A DNA stretch of 64,000 nucleotides. Source: Bacillota bacterium (GTDB lineage Bacteria > Bacillota > UBA4882 > UBA8346). Both the position numbers and the translations under genes were made by a program. The stretch covers positions 1 through 64,000 of the forward strand of contig JAFABB010000008.1 of the NCBI GenBank assembly GCA_023426245.1, written 5' to 3'. The notes under the pieces were generated by a model, which saw nothing but the letters and a program-made list of their open reading frames with translations, was not told where the DNA came from and did not search any database. Below, one piece after another: positions 24,759 through 33,996 of this stretch; positions within the stretch are counted from its first letter, which is position 1, and each line of letters opens with the position of its first letter.

Positions 24759-26546
24759 TCAATGAGACGCCAAAATCCCTTTTTCTCGTAATCTCCGGTT
24801 AATCCTTTCGATGATTTCTCCCTCATCTTCCCGATGGGTAAAATATAACGCCTCATTTGGGTCTCCCAAACCATCCTGGTCAATATGAATCCATAATCGA
24901 TCATATTGATTCCGATTTAAAATTTCCTGCTCGCTCTCGTCGAAACCGGGAACACTCGTAATAAAAATCGTACCGGCATCCAGGAAAAAATGGGCCAGTT
25001 CACCCAAACGGCGGATCATTTCATCGCGTTCCTCGCCACGAGTTAACGAAACGGCATCCGGACCATTCACAGAATCGGAAAGCCCGAGATAATAAACATT
25101 TCTGCCGTCCCCAAACAGTTTTTCTTCCAAAGCTTTGGCCAGCTGTTGCTGAAATGAGACTGAATCCCCTGCGAACAATATCAAAGCCGGTTTTTGGTGA
25201 AAACGCCCCCCGCGGTTTAAAGGGCTGATATTGCTTTTTTCCCAACGGGTTTCACTTCCGGTTGCATCATTCCCGGTGAAAAGATATTCCTCCGATATGC
25301 TTTCCGTGATGATACCGCCGCCGACAATTTCATAATGATCGACAATGACAAACCGTCCAGTGCTTTCGATTTCACGGGAAATATCATAAGCAATCGGTTT
25401 TAAGGTCTGCAGGATGCATTCGGCCACATCGTGCCGGTCAATCTGCTGTTTTTGGCTATTGCTGAGGTCCGAAGCATCCAGTATCTTCTCGATCTGCCGC
25501 AAAAAAACAGTCGCCCGGTTGGTGGCAATCTTCATCTTATAATTCTTTCCCGGGAGCATGGGGTGTTTCCCCATCCAAAAGATATTTGCCTTAAATGCAG
25601 TCCCTACGTTCGGCAATGGATCCGAAAGCCGGCACATGATTTCTCCGGGTTTAACATAAATTTGGGTTTTCAGTGTAAATCCCGTGGCACAACCGGCCTC
25701 AATCTCATTTTTGGGAGGCTCGTTAAACCCTTCAATGCTTTGAATTTGTGATCTCTTTCGGGATGGCAAGAAGATCACTTCTTCACCGTTTTGAATCCTT
25801 CCGGTTTCCACCGTCCCGGCAAAAATCCGGCGCTCATCGCCATCTTCGGTAAATTTATAAATACTCTGAAGCGGGAAACGAAAAGACTGATGTTCTTTTT
25901 GCTTCTCCTTTTGCAAACTGTCAATCAAATCCAATACCGGCAAACCATCATACCATGGCATCCGGGAGGAATGTCCGACCAGATTGTCACCTTCCCGGGC
26001 CGATATCGGTATGAATGCCAACGGCTGGACTTTAATTTGTTTCAAAAACTCCAAGTATTCCCCTTTAACCTGTTCATAGATTTCCTGGTGATAATCCACC
26101 AAATCCATCTTATTCACCAAAACGACAATCTGGCTGATGCCCAGCAAGGACAACATAAATCCGTGGCGCCTGGAGTTTTCCCGAACTCCTTCTTTGGCGT
26201 CAATCACTAACAGAGCAGCCTCAGCCCTGGCTGCTCCGGAAATCATATTCTTTAAAAACTCGATATGCCCGGGAGCGTCAATGATAATATAACGCCTTTT
26301 GGCTGTTTTAAAAAAACAGCGGGCCGTATCGATGGTGATACCTTGACTCTGTTCATCCTTTAGGGCATCCAGGAGAAAGGCATATTCAAAAGGTTTGGCG
26401 TTTAATTCACAATTGCGCTTGACCTGTTCCAATTTGCCCTGGGGCAACGATCCGGTATCGGCAAGAAGCCTTCCAATCACGGTGCTCTTACCGTGATCGA
26501 CATGGCCGACAATGACAATATTCATTTGTTCTTCGTCGAAGTTCAT
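24759..26546 (-). CDS. cysN: Sulfate adenylyltransferase large subunit (CysN) with a degenerate APS-kinase-like C-terminal domain
   Basis: 595 residues. N-terminal EF-Tu-like GTPase: G1 GHVDHGKST, G3 DAPGH, G4 NKMD; domains 2 and 3 follow to about residue 425. With CysD it makes APS from sulfate and ATP, driven by GTP. The last 150 residues resemble CysC (as in NodQ-type fusions): RRLGELAHFFLDAGTIFITSVP matches the APS kinase helix and strand, but the P-loop position reads LILFAGDSVSFQQQL, with no GxxGxGKS. It therefore cannot bind ATP as an APS kinase. Since the next gene is an APS reductase, PAPS is not needed. ATG at 26546 overlaps the cysD stop (ATGTGATG context). Last gene of the sulfur operon. 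Confidence 0.9.
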   Translation of the reverse strand: MNFDEEQMNIVIVGHVDHGKSTVIGRLLADTGSLPQGKLEQVKRNCELNAKPFEYAFLLDALKDEQSQGITIDTARCFFKTAKRRYIIIDAPGHIEFLKNMISGAARAEAALLVIDAKEGVRENSRRHGFMLSLLGISQIVVLVNKMDLVDYHQEIYEQVKGEYLEFLKQIKVQPLAFIPISAREGDNLVGHSSRMPWYDGLPVLDLIDSLQKEKQKEHQSFRFPLQSIYKFTEDGDERRIFAGTVETGRIQNGEEVIFLPSRKRSQIQSIEGFNEPPKNEIEAGCATGFTLKTQIYVKPGEIMCRLSDPLPNVGTAFKANIFWMGKHPMLPGKNYKMKIATNRATVFLRQIEKILDASDLSNSQKQQIDRHDVAECILQTLKPIAYDISREIESTGRFVIVDHYEIVGGGIITESISEEYLFTGNDATGSETRWEKSNISPLNRGGRFHQKPALILFAGDSVSFQQQLAKALEEKLFGDGRNVYYLGLSDSVNGPDAVSLTRGEERDEMIRRLGELAHFFLDAGTIFITSVPGFDESEQEILNRNQYDRLWIHIDQDGLGDPNEALYFTHREDEGEIIERINRRLREKGILASH

Positions 26547-27427
26547 CACATATAACCATCCCGTCTTAAAGTCTCAAGGCTGCCGCCATCCTCCCGATCC
26601 TGCTCCCGGCCGGATCTCTCGGCAATATTGGCAAACTTGCCGCTTCGGAGTTCTTCGATGATTTCCGCCACGTTTGTCGAGGGGGATTCCACCGGCTTGG
26701 TGCAAGGATAACATCCTAAAGAGCGGTACCTGGTGCCGTTACCCTTGTCAAAATAAAGAGATGTAACGGGAATGTTCTCTTTTTGAATATACTCCCAGAT
26801 ATTGAGCTCGGTCCAGTCCAGCAAAGGATGAATCCGGATGTGGGTGCCCGGCGCAAAGTCGGTCTTAAATTGATTCCATAACTCCGGGGGTTGATCGCCC
26901 ACATCCCATTCATTTTGAAGATCCCGCGGTGAAAAATAACGTTCTTTGGAACGGCTGCCCTCTTCATCGGCCCTTACCCCGACGATAACACCGGTATAAG
27001 GCTCTTGATTGGAATCAATCCGGTACTGCCGTTGCTGATGATCGAATCTGTAACGGGGCCACTGGCCGGATAAGGTATTTTTCAATGCTTCCGACTTCAA
27101 TAACTTGCAACAAGCGATCCGGTCAACCTTGCCATCGGGAAAAGTTTGCTTTTCCGCCAATGCCTGTTTATTAGAACCCACTATCATTTGCAGGTTCCAT
27201 TCATAGGCCATCCGGTCCCGGTAGGCGATCATTTCCGGTATCTTATAGGATGTATCGATATGGACCAGGGGAAAAGGGACGTGTCCGAAAAAAGCCTTTC
27301 TGGCCAGCCATAACAATACGGTACTATCTTTACCGATCGACCATAACATGCAGATGTTTTTGAACTCCCGGTAAGCCTCGCGTAAAATGAAAACACTTTG
27401 ACTCTCAAGTTTCTCCAGTTGATTCAC
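26546..27427 (-). CDS. cysD: Sulfate adenylyltransferase small subunit
   Basis: 293 residues of the PP-loop ATP pyrophosphatase family, with MLWSIGKDSTVLLWLARKAFFG near the N-terminus and LVHIDTSYKIPEMIAYRD; DEEGSRSKERYFSPRD and GCYPCTKPVESP in the C-terminal part are CysD hallmarks. The GTG start at 27427 has GGAGG nine bases upstream and overlaps the cysH stop (GTGA), implying translational coupling. Works with CysN. Confidence 0.95.
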   Translation of the reverse strand: MNQLEKLESQSVFILREAYREFKNICMLWSIGKDSTVLLWLARKAFFGHVPFPLVHIDTSYKIPEMIAYRDRMAYEWNLQMIVGSNKQALAEKQTFPDGKVDRIACCKLLKSEALKNTLSGQWPRYRFDHQQRQYRIDSNQEPYTGVIVGVRADEEGSRSKERYFSPRDLQNEWDVGDQPPELWNQFKTDFAPGTHIRIHPLLDWTELNIWEYIQKENIPVTSLYFDKGNGTRYRSLGCYPCTKPVESPSTNVAEIIEELRSGKFANIAERSGREQDREDGGSLETLRRDGYM

Positions 27428-28155
27428 GACTCGTTCCTCCGTACCAATTTTCCATCCCGGAAATGCAAACCGCATTCTTTATGTTCGGGCGCTTCCCACC
27501 ACCAACGGCCCGCCCGGATATCCTCGCCCGGCTGAACCGCCCGGGTGCAAGGGGCGCATCCGATACTGGGATAGCCCTGATCATGAAGGCGATTATAAGG
27601 GATCCGGTTATTTCTGATATATTGCCATACCTGCTCGGTGCTCCAATCGATCAAAGGATTGATTTTCAGCAACTGGTTCGTTTCATCCCACTCAATCTTT
27701 TGGAGGTCTTGACGGGTGATCGATTGATCGCGGCGCAAACCCGTGATCCAAACATCCAGGGTACCCAAGACCCGCTTTAGCGGCTCAACTTTACGGATCC
27801 CGCAACACAAGTGACGTTTTTCAATACTTTCATAAAACAAATCGGGGCCGTTTTGGCTCACCAAAGATTCCAGTGCCGCCGTCCGGGGAAAATATATTTC
27901 AAAGTTCCGGCCATACTGGGCCATGGTACTGGTGATGGTTTCATAAGTTTCCTGGGGCAACCGCCCGGTATCCAAGATAAAAATCCTGGCCTTCGGGTCG
28001 ATTTTTAAAATGAGGTCGGTCAGGACTTGATCCTCTGCGCCCAGACTGGAAGCCAACGCGATCCGATTCTGATATTTTTCTAAAAAGAAACGGAGCAATT
28101 CTTCCATCGTACTGTTTACAAATTGTTGCTGCAACTCCGGAACACACTCTCTCAT
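27424..28155 (-). CDS. cysH: Assimilatory APS reductase (CysH family)
   Basis: 243 residues. LASSLGAEDQVLTDLILK is the P-loop-like PAPS/APS site; CCGIRKVEPLKRVL and CAPCTRAVQPGEDIRAGRWWW give the CC...CxxC set that binds a [4Fe-4S] cluster, diagnostic of APS (not PAPS) reductases. The C-terminal ECGLH carries the catalytic Cys. It reduces APS to sulfite and AMP with thioredoxin. ATG at 28155 with AAGGGA. Confidence 0.95.
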   Translation of the reverse strand: MRECVPELQQQFVNSTMEELLRFFLEKYQNRIALASSLGAEDQVLTDLILKIDPKARIFILDTGRLPQETYETITSTMAQYGRNFEIYFPRTAALESLVSQNGPDLFYESIEKRHLCCGIRKVEPLKRVLGTLDVWITGLRRDQSITRQDLQKIEWDETNQLLKINPLIDWSTEQVWQYIRNNRIPYNRLHDQGYPSIGCAPCTRAVQPGEDIRAGRWWWEAPEHKECGLHFRDGKLVRRNES

Positions 28156-28157
28156 GA

Positions 28158-28391
28158 TTATCCCTTTTCGATCAATATTTGAAAAGTTTCGCCCAGAGGA
28201 GTCACCTTAATGATTTTATGCCCTTCTTCCTTGACACTGCGCGGCACATTCAACATGGCATCACCCTCATCGATAATGATCTCCAGCAGATCGCCGGGGG
28301 ATAAATCTTCCAAAGCCAGTTTCGTTTTGACAAAATTCAACGGACAAACGACACCGTGTAAATCAAGGCGTTTCTTAGGATCTGGCGCCAC
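28158..28391 (-). CDS. TusA-family sulfur carrier protein
   Basis: 77 residues with the family motif HGVVCPLNFVKTKLAL (CPxxxxK type) and the alpha/beta two-layer pattern. GTG start at 28391 after GGGGAG, overlapping the sulfite reductase gene. TusA-like proteins carry persulfide sulfur on the conserved Cys. Between sulfite reductase and APS reductase, it may hand sulfide-level sulfur from reduction to the thiocarboxylate system. Confidence 0.9.
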   Translation of the reverse strand: MAPDPKKRLDLHGVVCPLNFVKTKLALEDLSPGDLLEIIIDEGDAMLNVPRSVKEEGHKIIKVTPLGETFQILIEKG

Positions 28392-29253
28392 TTAAAATCT
28401 CCCCTTTCACTTTATCCTCTCCCAAGCGATCAATCATATGGCCGAAACGCTCCCGTTTTTTCCCGTTGGCCCGGTAATATTCAATGATCCGCTCCACCAG
28501 TTGATAAAGCTCATCCTCGGTTTCAACCAGGACTTTCAGCCGGGTGGCAAGACGGGGAATTTTGCCCATCGTGCCGCCAATCCATAAGGTGTATCCCTTT
28601 TTGCCGACGATCCAGGAATTGGTGGGGCAATTGGATGTGCAAATACTGCAATAAATACATTTGGATTCATCCAATCGATACTCGCCGGATTTTTCGTAAA
28701 TGGCCCCGGTTGGGCAACTGTTGATGCAAAGATCGCAATGGGTGCAATCTTCCTTTTGCCACTGGGGCAAAACCCCGCCCATGATGCCCAAATCGTTTTC
28801 AGTGGCTTTGGCGCAATTATGGGGACATCCGGTAACCGCCATTTTGAATTTATGGGGAGTATCCTGGCGAAAATACTTTTCATCCAGGTCCCGGGACAGC
28901 GGTTTGGTATCAATAATGCCCCAACGGCAAGTGGCTCCGCCGGGGCAGGCGGTCACAACCCTGACTCTGGGTCCGCAAGCTCCCATGGTAATTCCCGCCT
29001 TTTCCAATTCCTGGCGGGCTTCTTCCAACTTGGTGTAATGCACATAATGAATCTCAATTCCCTGCCGGGTCGACAAATGAATTTGACTGCGCCCGTATTT
29101 TTCGGCAACTTCGATCACTTTCTTCATCTGTCCGGCGCTAAAATCGCCGCCAACTCCATGCAAACGCATGGCAAAATATTCTTTTTGTTTCTGTTGGATC
29201 ATCCCGACTTTTTTATAAGCGGCCAAATCAATTTCCTGGACACTGGAGCCCAT
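28375..29253 (-). CDS. Short siroheme sulfite reductase with inserted 2x[4Fe-4S] ferredoxin domain
   Basis: 292 residues. The siroheme/[4Fe-4S] ligands are TACPGGATC (C-x5-C) and TGCPHNC (C-x3-C). Directly after them comes a ferredoxin module, CTHCDLCINSCP and CIYCSICTSNCP, two full 4Fe-4S sites. N-terminal HLSTRQGIEIHYV is the nitrite/sulfite reductase substrate region. Its size and layout are those of the small anaerobic sulfite reductases (AsrC or Fsr-like groups), not CysI. Context (cysH next) indicates assimilatory reduction of sulfite to sulfide. The ATG at 29253 has AAGGA ten bases upstream and lies at the hcyD stop. Confidence 0.88.
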   Translation of the reverse strand: MGSSVQEIDLAAYKKVGMIQQKQKEYFAMRLHGVGGDFSAGQMKKVIEVAEKYGRSQIHLSTRQGIEIHYVHYTKLEEARQELEKAGITMGACGPRVRVVTACPGGATCRWGIIDTKPLSRDLDEKYFRQDTPHKFKMAVTGCPHNCAKATENDLGIMGGVLPQWQKEDCTHCDLCINSCPTGAIYEKSGEYRLDESKCIYCSICTSNCPTNSWIVGKKGYTLWIGGTMGKIPRLATRLKVLVETEDELYQLVERIIEYYRANGKKRERFGHMIDRLGEDKVKGEILSGARS

Positions 29254-29254
29254 A

Positions 29255-29665
29255 TCATTCACATCCTTCACTTGATATCATCGGGACCTCGGCGACAACT
29301 CCCGAATTGACTTTAAAAGCTTTCAATACCGGTTCTTCCGGATTTTGTAATGATACAATAAGATAGACGATCCGCGGATCATTTGCCAGTCTGAGATCTT
29401 CCGCGGATAAACGGGCCGGAGAAGCCGGATGGCTATGATAGACCGCAATTAATTCATGACCTTTGGCCCGGGCATCCTTGACGGCCTGAAACTGTTCTTT
29501 GGGGTCAAAGGAAAAATGCTCCGCGTTGTGGTCGATATTGGTCAAAGGAATCACTTCTTTGGCAACCTCGCCGCTACCACTGAGATAACCGCAAGTTTCA
29601 ATAGGGCTATCCCGTCTGGCTAAATCAATCATTTCATTTTGCAGCGCAACCGGTATGTTAAGCAT
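29255..29665 (-). CDS. hcyD: JAMM/Mov34 metalloprotease processing the sulfur carrier (HcyD/Mec-like)
   Basis: 136 residues with the JAMM zinc site AVYHSHPASPARLSAEDL (HxHx7SxxD) and an upstream Glu (ETCGYL). Prokaryotic members next to a ThiS-like protein cut residues from the carrier's C-terminus so that Gly-Gly is exposed (Mec in Mycobacterium, HcyD in Wolinella). The carrier at 31801 does end in GGG plus four extra residues. ATG at 29665 preceded by GGGGGG, overlapping the hcyF end. Symbol given by analogy with Wolinella succinogenes. Confidence 0.85.
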   Translation of the reverse strand: MLNIPVALQNEMIDLARRDSPIETCGYLSGSGEVAKEVIPLTNIDHNAEHFSFDPKEQFQAVKDARAKGHELIAVYHSHPASPARLSAEDLRLANDPRIVYLIVSLQNPEEPVLKAFKVNSGVVAEVPMISSEGCE

Positions 29666-30476
29666 GATTCCCCCCCCGTAGATCACAAGCTGGCAGTTCG
29701 TAGTCGATTAATTCTGTGATGGAAGGTTTTTCACCACAGATGGCGCAACGGTTATTCCGATGAATAGGAATGGTCCGGAATTCCATATCCAAGGCGTTGA
29801 AAGTCAACAAACGGTTGGTAAGCAACTTTCCTTTGCCAATGATATACCGCAGGGCTTCAGCCGCCTGAATCGTCCCCAGCATACCGGCTACAGCTCCTAA
29901 AATTCCCGCCTGACTGCAAGTAGGTACGGCCCCTTTGGGCGGGGGCTCAGGGAAAACGCACCGGTAACAAGCGCTTCCCGGGACATAAGTCATGGTCTGA
30001 CCGTTAAAACGCAGAATTCCTCCGTGCGAGAAAGGTTTCCCCGCCAGTACACAGGCATCATTGACCAAAAATTTGGTGGGAAAATTATCGGTACCGTCAA
30101 TAATAAAATCGTAATCGTGAATGATTTCGGCGATATTTTCGGAATAAACCCGGGTTTGGTAAGGAACCACTTTTACATCCGGATTGAGCGCTTCCATTTT
30201 GGCCTGGGCCGATGCTACTTTGGCCCTGCCGACATCGGCTGTAAAATGAATAATTTGGCGTTGCAAATTACTTAAATCAACCGTGTCGGCATCCACGATC
30301 CCAATGGTACCGACGCCGGCCGCCGCCAAATAAAGCGCTGCCGGTGCACCCAGGCCCCCAGCCCCGATAATAAGGACTTTAGAGTGTAAAATTTTTGCCT
30401 GCCCGCTACCGCCGATATCTCTTAAAATAATGTGACGGCTGTACCGCTCGATTTGACTTTCCGTTAAATCCATCAT
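29658..30476 (-). CDS. hcyF: ThiF/MoeB-type adenylyltransferase (HcyF-like)
   Basis: 272 residues of the E1-like family: RYSRHIILRDIGG, nucleotide-binding GAGGLGAPAALYLAAAGVG, DNFPTKFLVND, catalytic-region PTCSQAGILGAV and two zinc-binding CxxC pairs (CYRC, CAIC). It would adenylate the C-terminus of the sulfur carrier so that it can take sulfide to form a thiocarboxylate. Start ATG at 30476 with GGAGG seven bases upstream; two bases after metY. Gene set around it fits the Wolinella homocysteine pathway. Confidence 0.9.
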   Translation of the reverse strand: MMDLTESQIERYSRHIILRDIGGSGQAKILHSKVLIIGAGGLGAPAALYLAAAGVGTIGIVDADTVDLSNLQRQIIHFTADVGRAKVASAQAKMEALNPDVKVVPYQTRVYSENIAEIIHDYDFIIDGTDNFPTKFLVNDACVLAGKPFSHGGILRFNGQTMTYVPGSACYRCVFPEPPPKGAVPTCSQAGILGAVAGMLGTIQAAEALRYIIGKGKLLTNRLLTFNALDMEFRTIPIHRNNRCAICGEKPSITELIDYELPACDLRGGNHA

Positions 30477-30478
30477 TT

Positions 30479-31726
30479 TTAAACCTCCGCTAAGGCTTGA
30501 TCAAAATCATTGATAATATCATGAATACTTTCAATACCGACCGAAACCCGGATCAAATCCGGATAAACGCCGGCTGCCATCTGTTCCTCTTCCGAACAAG
30601 TACAGTAAATGGTTGAAGCCGGATGGATGACGACCGTTTTGGCGTCACCTAAATTGGCTAGATTTTTGGCCACTCTCAAGCGGCGAATCAAATCAAAACA
30701 CCGCTGCTGCGTGCCTAGACGAATGGTTAGCAGACCTCCGAATTTATTGCCAAATTGGTTTTGAGCGATTTCAAAATTGGCATGGGTCCCTAATCCGGGG
30801 TAGCCAACCGATTGAATCCGGGGATGTTCGGCTAAGGATCGGGCCAGAGCCAAAGCATTACTGCAATGTTTCTCCATTCGAAGCGCCAAAGTCTCCAGCC
30901 CCAAACATTGCAAATAGGCATTAAAAGGTGATTGACAGCTGCCGGTATTTTGCAACACCTGCCGTCTACATCGGGCTAAAAATCCAAAATCGCCCGCTTT
31001 TTTAGCCGATTCCCTGATCAAAGGAGAACGGGCATGGATCCAGTCATAATTGCCTAAATCAACCAAAACGCCGCCAATGGTATGGCCGCTGCCGGAAATA
31101 TATTTGGAAGCGGAATGAATAACGATATTGGCGCCAAACCGTTTAGCCTCAAACAGGTAAGGCGTGGTTAAGGAACTGTCGACCACCAATGGAATGTTAT
31201 TTTTGTGAGCGATCCCGGCAATTTCGGTAAAGTTGGCCACATCCAATTTAGGATTTCCGATGGTTTCCAAAAAAAATAAAGCAGTCCGGGGTGTAATCTC
31301 CTTTTCAAAAGCGTTGCTGTCGGTTGGATCGACATAGATAACATTGACACCAAAACTATTGAAGATCTCTTTGAATAGTTGCATCGTACCGCCAAACAAA
31401 CTTTTGCTTGAAACGATTTCATCGCCGGGTTTTACCAGTGCATAAATGACCGTTGCGATTGCCGCCATACCCGATGCGGTTACAACGGCTCCTCTGCCGT
31501 TTTCCAGCGCGGTTACTCGTTGCTCCAGGACTGCCACTGTCGGGTTGGTAATCCGGCTGTACAAATATCCGAATTTTCGGTTTTGAAAGGCATCGGCCAA
31601 TTCTTCCGCCGTGTTATATGCAAAAGATGCCGTTTCATAGATCGGTACGGCCGTGGCGCCATTCTTTTCATCTTGATCAAAACCGCTGTGAATGGAACGG
31701 GTTTCAAAATCCCATTGATTTGACAT
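30479..31726 (-). CDS. metY: O-acetylhomoserine sulfhydrylase-type PLP enzyme (MetY-like)
   Basis: 415 residues of the Cys/Met metabolism PLP family (PF01053). The Schiff-base Lys is in HSASKYISGSG; SRITNPTVAVLEQRVTALENG and PGDEIVSSKSLFGGT are also family motifs. The long N-terminal ETRSIHSGFDQDEKNGA and central insert are MetY-like rather than MetB-like. It would make homocysteine from O-acetylhomoserine, with sulfide delivered either free or as HcyS thiocarboxylate. ATG at 31726 with TTGGAG upstream. Confidence 0.88.
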   Translation of the reverse strand: MSNQWDFETRSIHSGFDQDEKNGATAVPIYETASFAYNTAEELADAFQNRKFGYLYSRITNPTVAVLEQRVTALENGRGAVVTASGMAAIATVIYALVKPGDEIVSSKSLFGGTMQLFKEIFNSFGVNVIYVDPTDSNAFEKEITPRTALFFLETIGNPKLDVANFTEIAGIAHKNNIPLVVDSSLTTPYLFEAKRFGANIVIHSASKYISGSGHTIGGVLVDLGNYDWIHARSPLIRESAKKAGDFGFLARCRRQVLQNTGSCQSPFNAYLQCLGLETLALRMEKHCSNALALARSLAEHPRIQSVGYPGLGTHANFEIAQNQFGNKFGGLLTIRLGTQQRCFDLIRRLRVAKNLANLGDAKTVVIHPASTIYCTCSEEEQMAAGVYPDLIRVSVGIESIHDIINDFDQALAEV

Positions 31727-31800
31727 GGTTGCTCTCCAATTGGTGCCGTGATTATCATTGCATTTTTTACACGCAAGGGTGTTTTAAAATGTCTTTTAAA

Positions 31801-32019
31801 TTACAATGAAACGGTTCCGCCACCCATAAAATATAAAAACTCCACCTGATCGCCATCTTTGACCAAAGCCGTTCCATATTCGGCCTGGCTCAAAATCTCG
31901 CCGTTTAATTCGACCGAAACCATCTCCGGCATTTCAACATTTTTGACTTTAAGCAGTTCTAAGACGGTATTCTCCTTTAAATTCACTGTTTCCGGTTTAC
32001 CACTAATCACTAGATTCAT
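31801..32019 (-). CDS. hcyS: ThiS/MoaD-like sulfur carrier with C-terminal extension (HcyS-like)
   Basis: 72 residues of beta-grasp fold. It ends FMGGGTVSL: the Gly-Gly that carries the thiocarboxylate is followed by four extra residues, so it cannot be used until a protease trims it; a JAMM protease gene is in the same operon. This is the CysO/QbsE/HcyS design, unlike mature ThiS. With MetY adjacent it most likely donates sulfur for homocysteine rather than thiamine; no thiazole genes are present. ATG at 32019 with GGAGG. Confidence 0.88.
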   Translation of the reverse strand: MNLVISGKPETVNLKENTVLELLKVKNVEMPEMVSVELNGEILSQAEYGTALVKDGDQVEFLYFMGGGTVSL

Positions 32020-32049
32020 AGAAATCCTCCTATTTTCTCTTCCCTTTGG

Positions 32050-33120
32050 TTATATTGAATAATCCTCTGCAAACACTTGAGGATTCCGTAGTCCGATAAA
32101 AACTTTTTCACCGGATTGAAACGTTTGATCTTGATATTTTTCTTTACTCAGTTCGACATCAATGAGATCGCCATTATCCGTGCGCTGCAACTCCAAGCGC
32201 ACAATCGGACCAATCGCCCGAATATATACGATCGCCGCCTCGATATTGGTTAATTCATTGCATTGTTTATCCACTTCAAGCTCATAAGGTCTGGCATAGG
32301 CTACCGCGATATCATTGGACTTGGCTTCTCCCCGGGGTACATCGAAGACATTGGTCCCGATATGGATCTGACCATCACTGACCCGGCCCCGGAACAGATT
32401 GACATTTCCTAAGAACTTATACACAAATAAATTCGCCGGATGATCGTATACACTTTCCGGAGTGCCGATCTGCTCAATTCTTCCTTGATTCATGATCACC
32501 ACCTGATCGGCTACCTCAAGAGCCTCATCCTGATCATGGGTTACAAAAATACTGGTAATATGGATTTGATCATGCAAATGACGCAACCAGCGGCGTAATT
32601 CCTTGCGGACTTTGGCATCCAGAGCTCCAAATGGTTCATCCAGGAGCAACACTTTGGGTTCGACGGCGAGTGCCCGGGCCAAAGCGATTCGTTGGCGTTG
32701 CCCGCCGGATAATTGATTCGGATAGCGGTCGGCCAGCCATTCCATTTGCACTAATTGCAGCAGTTCATGAACCTTATTCTTGACGGCTTTTTCCGGTAAA
32801 CGTTGATGACGGGGACGAACCCGCAAACCAAAGGCAATGTTTTCAAAAACCGTCATTTGTTTAAAAAGCGCATAATGTTGGAAAACAAAACCGACTTTGC
32901 GTTCCTGGATACGTTGGCCGGTGGTATCTTCACCGTGAAAATAAATTCTTCCCGTATCCGGAACTTCCAAACCGGCAATAATCCGCAATAATGTGGTTTT
33001 ACCCGAACCTGAAGGGCCGAGCAACGCCACCAGTTGTCCGGTGGGGACATCCAGATTGATATCCTGCAAAGCTTGAAAGTTACCGAAATTTTTATTCACT
33101 TGTTGAACTTCAATTCCCAT
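32050..33120 (-). CDS. cysA: Sulfate/thiosulfate ABC transporter, ATP-binding protein
   Basis: 356 residues. Walker A GPSGSGKTTLL, signature LSGGQRQRIALARAL, Walker B VLLLDEPFGALD, switch His in VTHDQ; C-terminal TOBE-like domain. Placed directly after cysT and cysW. Powers sulfate import. ATG at 33120 with GGGAG. Confidence 0.94.
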   Translation of the reverse strand: MGIEVQQVNKNFGNFQALQDINLDVPTGQLVALLGPSGSGKTTLLRIIAGLEVPDTGRIYFHGEDTTGQRIQERKVGFVFQHYALFKQMTVFENIAFGLRVRPRHQRLPEKAVKNKVHELLQLVQMEWLADRYPNQLSGGQRQRIALARALAVEPKVLLLDEPFGALDAKVRKELRRWLRHLHDQIHITSIFVTHDQDEALEVADQVVIMNQGRIEQIGTPESVYDHPANLFVYKFLGNVNLFRGRVSDGQIHIGTNVFDVPRGEAKSNDIAVAYARPYELEVDKQCNELTNIEAAIVYIRAIGPIVRLELQRTDNGDLIDVELSKEKYQDQTFQSGEKVFIGLRNPQVFAEDYSI

Positions 33121-33144
33121 AAGTATCTCCCGTCAATTCCTTTT

Positions 33145-33996
33145 TTAATGGGTGGTTTTCCACTCAACCAAACTTTTAACAGCCAAAGTAACCAGTCCCA
33201 GTAAAGCTAACAAAGAAGCTACCGCAAACGACGCGGTAAAATTATATTCATTGTAAAGAATCTCCACCTGTAGCGGAATCGTATTGGTCAACCCCCGAAT
33301 ATGGCCGGAAACAACTGAAACCGCGCCAAATTCACCCATGGCCCTGGCATTACAAAGGATAACCCCATATAACAAACCCCATTTGATATTGGGCAACGTA
33401 ACCCGGAAAAATGTTTGCCAACCGCTGGCGCCTAAGACCAAAGCCGCTTCTTCCTCTTCATCTCCCTGAGCTTGCATTAAGGGAATTAATTCCCTGGCTA
33501 TGAACGGGAAAGTTACCAGGACCGTTGCCAGCACGATTCCGGGAACTGCGAAAACGATTTTGATATTGTGTTCTGAAAGCCACGGCCATAGCCACCCCTG
33601 CCTGCCAAAAAGTAACACATAGATCAACCCCGATACAACCGGCGATATGGCGAAAGGCAAGTCGATCAATGTCAATAAAATATTTTTGCCACGAAAATCA
33701 AATTTACTGATAGCCCACGAGGCGGCGACTCCAAAGATCAAATTGAGGGGTACCGCAATTGCGGCAGTTACCAAGGTCAAACGAATGGCTGCCAAAGTGT
33801 CGGGTTGACGGATAGCATCGAAGTAGGCGCTTAAGCCCTTCGAAAAAGCCTGACCAAAGACAGCCACCAGGGGTAAGATTAGAAACAGCCCGATAAAGAT
33901 GAGGGAAATCCCAATCAATAAACAACGGACCCCGACAGACTCCGTAGTAGAGGTCGGCATCAAGGCAGCGGGTTCTTTTTTTAAATTAATTGCCAT
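33145..33996 (-). CDS. cysW: Sulfate ABC transporter permease CysW
   Basis: 283 residues, about six membrane spans, with the permease EAA loop (EEEEAALVLGASGWQTFFRVTLP) and the CysW-like end (LQVEILYNEYNF). Start ATG at 33996 inside the cysT end; AAGG ten bases upstream. Confidence 0.93.
   Translation of the reverse strand: MAINLKKEPAALMPTSTTESVGVRCLLIGISLIFIGLFLILPLVAVFGQAFSKGLSAYFDAIRQPDTLAAIRLTLVTAAIAVPLNLIFGVAASWAISKFDFRGKNILLTLIDLPFAISPVVSGLIYVLLFGRQGWLWPWLSEHNIKIVFAVPGIVLATVLVTFPFIARELIPLMQAQGDEEEEAALVLGASGWQTFFRVTLPNIKWGLLYGVILCNARAMGEFGAVSVVSGHIRGLTNTIPLQVEILYNEYNFTASFAVASLLALLGLVTLAVKSLVEWKTTH

Noticed and set aside
24449..24802. Plus-strand open frame over the 21-bp repeats with PEILSPGDEIQ-type units
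   Set aside because: No ribosome binding site, one repeat is a base short so the protein loses register midway, and the frame runs antisense into cysN. Repeats of 21 bp keep frames open by chance.
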